Positions 53,391-58,609 of a stretch of DNA of 58,609 nt are shown piece after piece (position 1 is the stretch's first letter; each line of letters begins with the position of its first letter). The stretch spans positions 1 through 58,609 of the forward strand of contig JAVWIF010000005.1 of the NCBI GenBank assembly GCA_036639635.1, written 5' to 3'. The stretch comes from JAVWIF01 sp036639635. GTDB lineage: Bacteria > Bacillota_I > Bacilli_A > Erysipelotrichales > Erysipelotrichaceae. Below the pieces are notes generated by a model. It saw nothing but the letters and a program-made list of their open reading frames with translations, searched no databases and was not told where the DNA came from. The position numbers were made by a program, and so were the translations under genes.

Positions 53391-53689
53391 ATTAATATAT
53401 CAACTATAAATACAACGACACAAGTTACCATTGCGACACTCAACAGCCCTTTTTCTTTATAGGCAAAAAACAAACCTGCTAAACACCCAATACTACTCGA
53501 TATTACACTTCCTCCGGAAGTAAAGATAGCAGGAAACGTCATTGCGCCTAATACTGCATAGGGAACATAGAATAGAAATGATTGAATAAATTTATTGTGG
53601 ATTTCTTTGTGAAAAAATGTTAAAGGAATCATTCGAATCAAATAAGTCACAGCTGCCATGATTAGGATATAAGGAATATAGTTATTCAT
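53387..53689 (-). CDS. azlD: AzlD-family branched-chain amino acid exporter subunit
   Basis: A 100-residue protein with four membrane helices, the small partner of AzlC in the export of branched-chain amino acids. Seen: YIPYILIMAAVTYLIRMIPL, YVPYAVLGAMTFPAIF. The ATG at 53689 is used (GGAGG nine bases upstream); the longer frame runs through azlC. It overlaps azlC by eight bases. Confidence 0.9.
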   Translation of the reverse strand: MNNYIPYILIMAAVTYLIRMIPLTFFHKEIHNKFIQSFLFYVPYAVLGAMTFPAIFTSGGSVISSSIGCLAGLFFAYKEKGLLSVAMVTCVVVFIVDILI

Positions 53690-54398
53690 GATGTGTAACC
53701 TCCTCAATAGGAAAGAAATAAGCACCCAGTGCAGATGCAACAACTGTACATATGATGATAACAAATCCAGAACTAACTGGTATGTATGGATATATAATAG
53801 CAAAAACACAACTCATGATAATCGCTATGATTAAAACTTTACGTACACTACTAAGTTTTTTAGCAGGTGGAATTATAATTGCTAAAAACATTCCATATAT
53901 AGCAATACCAAGCGATTCACGTATTACTGTTGGCAAAATATTACTTGCAGCTCCGCCAAGAAATGTACCGAATGTCCAGCAAAATAATGGAAATGCAATG
54001 AGTCCAAACATATACATTTTTCCTACACGCTCATATGTGCTACTAGCAAGAGCAAAAATTTCATCTGTGATTCCATATGCAATTATAGCTCGTTCACTCA
54101 TTTTCATTTTATTGTCTATTTTTTGTGTTAAGGATAAAGACATTAACGCATACCGCAGATTAATTACAAGCTGAGAAAGCGCCAATTCAAGATAAGAACC
54201 TTGTGCAAGAATTAGTGCTAATCCTGAAAATTGTCCTGCACTTGTTAAATTTAATAATGATATCATAACTGCAACGCCAACAGGAACACCACTTGTAACT
54301 GCCATCATACCAAAGGTAAAAGATACAGATAGATAGCCAAGTCCAATGGGAATCCCATCTTTAAGTCCTTGACGAAAGTTATTTTCTATTAATTCCAA
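53682..54398 (-). CDS. azlC: AzlC-family branched-chain amino acid exporter subunit
   Basis: A 238-residue membrane protein with the AzlC start (FRQGLKDGIPIGLGYLSVSFTFG), the NLTSAGQFSGLALI block and LRYALMSLSL. It works with AzlD as a permease. The start is a TTG at 54398 with GGGGAG upstream; no ATG in frame fits. No Lrp-type regulator is adjacent. Confidence 0.92.
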   Translation of the reverse strand: MELIENNFRQGLKDGIPIGLGYLSVSFTFGMMAVTSGVPVGVAVMISLLNLTSAGQFSGLALILAQGSYLELALSQLVINLRYALMSLSLTQKIDNKMKMSERAIIAYGITDEIFALASSTYERVGKMYMFGLIAFPLFCWTFGTFLGGAASNILPTVIRESLGIAIYGMFLAIIIPPAKKLSSVRKVLIIAIIMSCVFAIIYPYIPVSSGFVIIICTVVASALGAYFFPIEEVTHHE

Positions 54399-54473
54399 GC
54401 AACATCACTCCCCTATATGTTTATTAGTTGTTATTATACATGATTTCAAAACGATATAAAAGCTTACACTTGT

Positions 54474-54504
54474 AAAAAAAAGCATTAGTTTTTCAACCAA
54501 TACT
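54474..54504 (-). terminator. Terminator of the niacin transporter gene
   Basis: AGCATTAGTT (54481-54490) and AACCAATACT (54495-54504) pair with two G-U pairs; T run on the minus strand. Confidence 0.72.
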
Positions 54505-54511
54505 GATTATT

Positions 54512-55090
54512 TTAAATTGCCTTAGGACTTAGTCTTAAGCTAACTTCCTTTACATTTGAAATACTAGATACTGAATTGCTCTTACAAATAACTTTCCAAA
54601 CAGCTACCGCAAGTACAAAGTCCACACAACTATGTACTAATGTACCTACACCCACGAGCCCAAAGATTGTATAAATAAATGACTGTATCTCCATTGTACC
54701 AATATAAATTGGTAAAACAATTACGACTTCAGCAATTGCATGAAGCACTCCAATACCAAGCATTAACATCCCTGTTTTCAAAGCAGAATTTAATGTATCT
54801 GGGTTTTTCTTTAAGTAATAAGCACCAGCAAATGCCCAAACTACATGGCTTAATGCGCGTAACACAACAGGTAATGGAAATCCTGCCAACAAGAAACCTA
54901 ATGTCGAACCCAAAGCAACAGATACTGCAACACTAGGTGAAACAAAAATTGCTACTAGAATTGCTACATGTGATGCTAGTGTAAATGACATTGGCTCAAT
55001 CATAATTTTAATTGGTGAAATCATTGGGATTAAAATTCCAACCGCAATTAACAATGCTGATAGCACCATCGTATGTATTTTTTTATTCAT
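54512..55090 (-). CDS. niaX: ECF transporter S component, probably niacin (NiaX)
   Basis: A 192-residue membrane protein with about six helices that should bind the vitamin and load it on the shared ECF energy module (not in this window). Seen: HTMVLSALLIAVGILIPMIS at the start, FTLASHVAILVAIFVSP, FLLAGFPLPVVLRALSH. The call as niacin-specific rests on this resemblance and on the NiaR gene just upstream. The ATG at 55090 has GGGAGGG eight bases upstream; the longer frame runs through the operator. Confidence 0.85.
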   Translation of the reverse strand: MNKKIHTMVLSALLIAVGILIPMISPIKIMIEPMSFTLASHVAILVAIFVSPSVAVSVALGSTLGFLLAGFPLPVVLRALSHVVWAFAGAYYLKKNPDTLNSALKTGMLMLGIGVLHAIAEVVIVLPIYIGTMEIQSFIYTIFGLVGVGTLVHSCVDFVLAVAVWKVICKSNSVSSISNVKEVSLRLSPKAI

Positions 55091-55124
55091 TTGTAAAACC
55101 CTCCCTATATTAACACGGTCTTTG

Positions 55125-55142
55125 CATGTGTCTTTACACATG
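55125..55142. promoter_or_regulatory. Candidate NiaR operator
   Basis: Inverted repeat CATGTGT (55125-55131) and ACACATG (55136-55142) with CTTT between, just downstream of the niaX -10; a repressor bound here would block the transcript. Confidence 0.6.
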
Positions 55143-55150
55143 TTAAGACT

Positions 55151-55178
55151 ATTATAGTACAATTCAAATTAATGTCAA
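55151..55178 (-). promoter_or_regulatory. Promoter of niaX
   Basis: TTGACA (55173-55178) and TATAAT (55151-55156) on the minus strand, both perfect, 16 bases apart. Confidence 0.75.
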
Positions 55179-55229
55179 TTCATAATTAGTAAGTAATTTC
55201 AAGTAAGCGTTTTCACTGATTAACTATTT

Positions 55230-55739
55230 TTAATATAAGAATCCTTTATCCTCTAAACCTTGTAAAATTCTTTGATAGATGATCTCGTTTTCACATTGTA
55301 TCGTATGTAAATGTAACCCATTGGTTAACTCTGATAGTGGTTTTGCTTGATGTTCTTTTACACTATTCAAAAACTGATCTGCATCATAACGCGAAGCAAT
55401 ATGCAATGTTCCTGACAATTCACCATAAACAGGATGTTCTACGATAACATCAATTATCACTCCTCCCAGATCAACAATTGTATATATTTCTTCAGCAAGT
55501 TTATCACTTTTATGAGAAACAGCAATCGTTCTCACAATACCTTCTTTTTCCTTTTTCTCGAATGTATATCCTCTTGGTGTTGCGATAATCAAATGACCAC
55601 CAGCACGTAATAAAGCAATATCTCCTACCACAACTTGTCTCGATACTTCAAAAAGCTTTGCTAAAAAACTGGCAGATAATGGTTTATCACTTTTATTAAT
55701 CTCTTCTACTATTTTTTCTCTACGTTGTGCTGAATTCAT
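55230..55739 (-). CDS. niaR: Niacin-responsive repressor NiaR
   Basis: A 169-residue regulator with an N-terminal winged helix (SASFLAKLFEVSRQVVVGDI) and a 3H domain with its three conserved His regions (EHPVYGE, GTLHIASRYD, GLHLHTIQ), which bind nicotinate. It represses NAD precursor uptake or synthesis when niacin is present. It follows the HAD gene by nine bases and precedes niaX, its likely target. Confidence 0.92.
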   Translation of the reverse strand: MNSAQRREKIVEEINKSDKPLSASFLAKLFEVSRQVVVGDIALLRAGGHLIIATPRGYTFEKKEKEGIVRTIAVSHKSDKLAEEIYTIVDLGGVIIDVIVEHPVYGELSGTLHIASRYDADQFLNSVKEHQAKPLSELTNGLHLHTIQCENEIIYQRILQGLEDKGFLY

Positions 55740-55748
55740 GTTGTCCTC

Positions 55749-56573
55749 CTACTTATTGAATATAAATTTTTCAATAGCCTCTGCTACTCCACCTTCATTA
55801 TTATTTGCGTTTGTAACATAATCACAAATATTTTTTATATCTTCAACGGCATTTGCAACAGCAACTGATAAGCCTGCTTCTTTTAACATTGCTGCGTCGT
55901 TATGATTATCTCCAATTGCCATAGTATCTTTAATATCAATTCCCAAATGATCTGCTAATTCATGGAGTCCTAAACCTTTATCTACTCCAATTCGATTTAA
56001 CTCTAAATAGCGATTACTAGAAAACGAAACACTAACTTCATTATCGGTAATTGCTTGCATCTGCATAGCTACCTCATGTAAATAAGGCACATTTTCATTT
56101 TGAAATAATATTTTAGCTATTCTCTCTTCTTTAAGAAATTCAATTGTATCATCTTGACATTCAATAAAATCTGGCTTAAACATGGTCAGCCAAGACCTTT
56201 CATCTTCATTCACATGAAATGCATAGACATCTTTTGCCGTAAACACTTGAATACAAACATCTTGTTTTAACCCAAAAGCAACAATTTCCTTTGCTTTTAT
56301 AAATGGCAGTTGATGAAATGTTAATTCTTTAAAATCTTTATTTTCGCTTATTACACCACCATTATTAGATATTGTATATTCTCCACTTTTATTATTAACT
56401 TGTAACGTTTCTAATACATTATCAATGCAAGTATAACCACGACCGGTTGCAGGTATAAATTTCACTCCAAATTCACGTTCTGCTTTTTGAATTGCTTTAA
56501 TGTTTCTTTCGCAAATTTCCTTATTATCATTTAATAATGTTTCATCCAAATCACAAGCTATTAATTTATACAT
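55749..56573 (-). CDS. Cof-type HAD-IIB phosphatase
   Basis: A 274-residue haloacid dehalogenase-type phosphatase: motif I DLDETLL (Asp8 nucleophile), ATGR, a cap domain in the middle, Lys in the DKGLGLHEL block and motif IV AIGDNHNDAAML. Such enzymes act on sugar phosphates, FMN or related compounds; the substrate cannot be read from sequence. Co-transcribed with niaR. Confidence 0.9.
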   Translation of the reverse strand: MYKLIACDLDETLLNDNKEICERNIKAIQKAEREFGVKFIPATGRGYTCIDNVLETLQVNNKSGEYTISNNGGVISENKDFKELTFHQLPFIKAKEIVAFGLKQDVCIQVFTAKDVYAFHVNEDERSWLTMFKPDFIECQDDTIEFLKEERIAKILFQNENVPYLHEVAMQMQAITDNEVSVSFSSNRYLELNRIGVDKGLGLHELADHLGIDIKDTMAIGDNHNDAAMLKEAGLSVAVANAVEDIKNICDYVTNANNNEGGVAEAIEKFIFNK

Positions 56574-56637
56574 GGTATCCCTCTGCTTTCTTTTGCTATT
56601 ATAACATGTTCAAATTCAACTGAACACCTTCCACTCT

Positions 56638-57294
56638 TTATTTTTTGTTTTGAATACCGTAATATAAGGAATAAGTAAAAAATACAAATGCCCCAAAAAT
56701 CACGGTAAACTGTAATGTAAAAAAATTGAAGTTACTCATGATATTATTCATCAATGCTTGTGGATGCGTAATATCCCATGAATTTAAACGAAGAAATCTT
56801 CCTAAAAAAACTCCATAACCGCTTAACAAGGATACGATAATCACCATACTCCAAGCTTTGAAAGAATTTCCTGTTTTTATGAATTTATGATGTATAAGAA
56901 ATAGCGATTGATAACCGACTAGCAGACCAAAAATCACACCAATTGCAATATGTAATAATTCAATCCATACCCAAATATCTCTTATATATAAGGTTCCTTC
57001 AATTGTAAGTGTATAAAAAGCTAAAGGTGTAATATGAATAAAATCTGTTATTAAATAAGGGACATTCGGAAACATTACAAACCATGCAATAAAAAATAAA
57101 ATCTTAAATATTCCTTTTTCGCTACCTAAAAACAGATAACAAAACAACATTGGTATTAAAGCTAGGAACAGATTCCATATCATTGCACGATGAATATATA
57201 CTCCAGTATTTTCAAATACCAATAAACTTCCCAATGTATACAGGATAAATAAAATTATTATTGAGACAATTTTCACCTTTGGCTTGTTATCCAT
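56638..57294 (-). CDS. DUF1361 membrane protein
   Basis: A 218-residue membrane protein with about seven helices. The GRFLRLNSWD motif, the FPNVPYLITDFIH motif and the NLFLALIPML block identify the DUF1361 family, whose function is unknown. It overlaps the upstream gene by eight bases. Confidence 0.85.
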   Translation of the reverse strand: MDNKPKVKIVSIIILFILYTLGSLLVFENTGVYIHRAMIWNLFLALIPMLFCYLFLGSEKGIFKILFFIAWFVMFPNVPYLITDFIHITPLAFYTLTIEGTLYIRDIWVWIELLHIAIGVIFGLLVGYQSLFLIHHKFIKTGNSFKAWSMVIIVSLLSGYGVFLGRFLRLNSWDITHPQALMNNIMSNFNFFTLQFTVIFGAFVFFTYSLYYGIQNKK

Positions 57295-57643
57295 TAGTTT
57301 TCATTCCCTTTGCTTTTTTGCTAGCTGTCAATAGATAGCTTTCATTTATATAACGTAAAATTTCCTCATTACTTACATCACTGTCTACGTGTATGGTAAT
57401 CCAGTGTCGTTTATTCATATGCCATCCAGTTGTGATTCCTCGATATGTTTCACAAAGGATATCTACTTCATATGGATTCACTTTAACATTTACACACAAC
57501 TCTTTATCCAATAGAAAAAAGAAAGCGAACCATTTATTATTGGTAGTATGACGCATAACAGTTGTTTCAAGATCATCAAAAGGATAATCTTCTTTTGCAT
57601 CTGGTAACAAAGTACTATATTCAATTAAATCTTTACGGTCCAT
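57287..57643 (-). CDS. MmcQ/YjbR-family protein
   Basis: A 118-residue protein of the MmcQ/YjbR fold (CyaY-like, double wing). Seen: FAFFFLLDKELCVNVKVNPY and GWHMNKRHWITIHVDSDVS, the typical start of the second half. Often called DNA-binding, but activity is unproven. It probably forms a transcript with DUF1361. Confidence 0.85.
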   Translation of the reverse strand: MDRKDLIEYSTLLPDAKEDYPFDDLETTVMRHTTNNKWFAFFFLLDKELCVNVKVNPYEVDILCETYRGITTGWHMNKRHWITIHVDSDVSNEEILRYINESYLLTASKKAKGMKTNG

Positions 57644-57697
57644 AAATTTCGCCTTCTTTCTTATTTATTGTAACGTGCAATACAACTATTTACAATA

Positions 57698-57731
57698 AGA
57701 AAAGCACTTATGTAAACACCATAAATGCTTT
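57698..57731 (-). terminator. Terminator of the alcohol dehydrogenase gene
   Basis: AAAGCACTTATG (57701-57712) and CATAAATGCTTT (57720-57731) pair with one wobble; T-rich on the minus strand. Confidence 0.72.
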
Positions 57732-57738
57732 CGTTTAA

Positions 57739-58609
57739 TTAGAAATCTACTTCAGTATCATAGTAACAACATTTTAATAGTTTTACCATTTCCTCTTGTG
57801 AAGGTTGTCTTGGATTAGATCCTGTACAAGCATCAAGAAGTGCATTTGCGGCAATACTTTCTACACGTTCTAAGAAAATATTTTCAGGTACAAATCCTGT
57901 TTCTGCAGGTAAACCATCAGGTCCATAATGTGCAATACAGTGAGGAATGTTTAATTCATCACTCATTTTACGTAAATACGCAATTAGTAATTCTACTTTT
58001 TCATCATCAGTAGTTCCGCCTAATTTCATGTAATCAACGATTTTACCATAACGTTTTTTTGCTGCATCATCTTTTGCATTAAATTTTATAACTTTAGGTA
58101 AATACATCGCATTTGCTGCACCATGAATAATATGAGAACCTTGATCAGCGAAGATTGCTCCTGTTTTATGTGCCATAGAGTGAACAATTCCTAATAGTGC
58201 ATTAGAGAATGCCATTCCAGCAAGGCATTGTGCATCATGCATTTCATCACGAGCAGCCATATCACCATTATATGATTTTACTAATTCAACTTGGATCATT
58301 TCAATAGCATGAATAGCCAATGGATCTGTATAATTACAATTTGCTGTTGAAACATATGCTTCAATAGCATGCGTCATTGCATCCATACCAGTGTGTGCAA
58401 CTAATTTAACAGGCATTGTCTCAGCTAAATCAGGGTCAACAATAGCTACATCTGGAGTAATTTCAAAATCAGCTATTGGATATTTTATACCTTTTTCGTA
58501 GTCTGTAATAATTGAAAATGCTGTAACTTCAGTAGCAGTTCCTGATGTTGAAGAAATAGCACAGAATTTTGCTTTTTTACGTAATTTTGGTAAGCCAAAT
58601 ACTTTACAC
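57739..58609 (-). CDS. Iron-containing alcohol dehydrogenase, C-terminal part (cut by window end)
   Basis: The frame is open to the window edge; the visible 289 residues begin CKVFGLPKLRKKAKF and carry SSTSGTATEVTAF, DVAIVDPDLAETMP, HTGMDAMTHAIEAYVS, HSMAHKTGAIF and HGAANAMYLP, which contain the Asp and three His that bind iron. It ends in NPRQPSQEEMVKLL, typical of the family. It reduces an aldehyde or oxidises an alcohol with NAD(P)H; it could be a stand-alone enzyme of about 390 residues or the C-terminal half of a bifunctional AdhE, which cannot be settled as the N-terminus lies outside. Confidence 0.92.
   Translation of the reverse strand, partial: CKVFGLPKLRKKAKFCAISSTSGTATEVTAFSIITDYEKGIKYPIADFEITPDVAIVDPDLAETMPVKLVAHTGMDAMTHAIEAYVSTANCNYTDPLAIHAIEMIQVELVKSYNGDMAARDEMHDAQCLAGMAFSNALLGIVHSMAHKTGAIFADQGSHIIHGAANAMYLPKVIKFNAKDDAAKKRYGKIVDYMKLGGTTDDEKVELLIAYLRKMSDELNIPHCIAHYGPDGLPAETGFVPENIFLERVESIAANALLDACTGSNPRQPSQEEMVKLLKCCYYDTEVDF

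Noticed and set aside
53752..54174. Plus-strand frame of 140 codons inside azlC
   Set aside because: Antisense shadow of a well-supported membrane protein gene.
54399..54430. Riboswitch or T-box before azlC
   Set aside because: The leader is too short and carries no T-box sequence.
55091..55150. Riboswitch before niaX
   Set aside because: The short leader is explained by a simple protein-binding dyad; no larger fold is seen.
1..58609. CRISPR arrays, tRNA or rRNA genes, IS elements
   Set aside because: None seen: no regularly spaced repeats, no transposase-like protein, no recognisable RNA gene signature.

Overview
The window is chromosomal DNA of a low-GC Gram-positive bacterium, most likely a Firmicute of the Erysipelotrichia type. 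Evidence: AT-rich sequence with strong GGAGG ribosome binding sites, housekeeping proteins of Bacillota type (PcrA, LigA, CamS, GatCAB in the order seen in Bacilli), lipoproteins, LCP and SipW proteins, and PTS sugar uptake. The class is inferred from general protein character and cannot be proved here. No rRNA, tRNA, CRISPR array, IS element or prophage was recognised. Most genes lie on the minus strand.

Layout. 1-6.3 kb is accessory: a partial gene, a membrane diguanylate cyclase overlapping a sugar-binding-type lipoprotein, an XRE regulator/DUF6773 membrane protein pair with a three-repeat operator, and a Fic toxin gene broken by a frameshift next to a probable antitoxin. 6.4-22.9 kb is mainly housekeeping: RlmD-type RNA methyltransferase, the pcrA-ligA-camS-gatC-gatA-gatB run, an LCP cell-wall ligase, an AlaX-type tRNA editing protein and a second methyltransferase.

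22.9-35.3 kb is the most notable part: a surface-fibre locus with two SipW-type signal peptidases, six small TasA/camelysin-like secreted proteins, a 978-residue VWA-domain protein, two C-terminally membrane-anchored surface proteins, two small proteins sharing a WQGVL motif, and a SARP/BTAD-type regulator ending in a degenerate GGDEF domain. Four promoters in this locus share one architecture: two GTKACYW heptamers 11 bp apart, the second exactly 8 bp before the -10 hexamer. That is the geometry known for SARP activators, so the BTAD protein probably switches on all four transcripts together. This control circuit is the main candidate for an undescribed system.

35.4-39.0 kb carries a patatin-like lipase, a cardiolipin synthase and an M28-like membrane pseudo-peptidase. 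39.1-46.8 kb is a beta-glucoside PTS operon (IIB, IIC, IIA, small membrane protein, GH1, DUF3284, MupG-like DUF871, GntR/HutC regulator) with a divergent GH4 phospho-glucosidase; three GTMTAKAC palindromes between them are likely regulator sites. 46.9-52.9 kb has an EAL phosphodiesterase, a heterodimeric ABC exporter and a divergent MerR regulator sharing a 19-bp-spacer promoter, and a 34-residue membrane protein. 53-58.6 kb has an XRE regulator, AzlCD, a niacin ECF transporter with NiaR, a HAD phosphatase, DUF1361 and YjbR proteins, and a partial iron-containing alcohol dehydrogenase cut by the window end.
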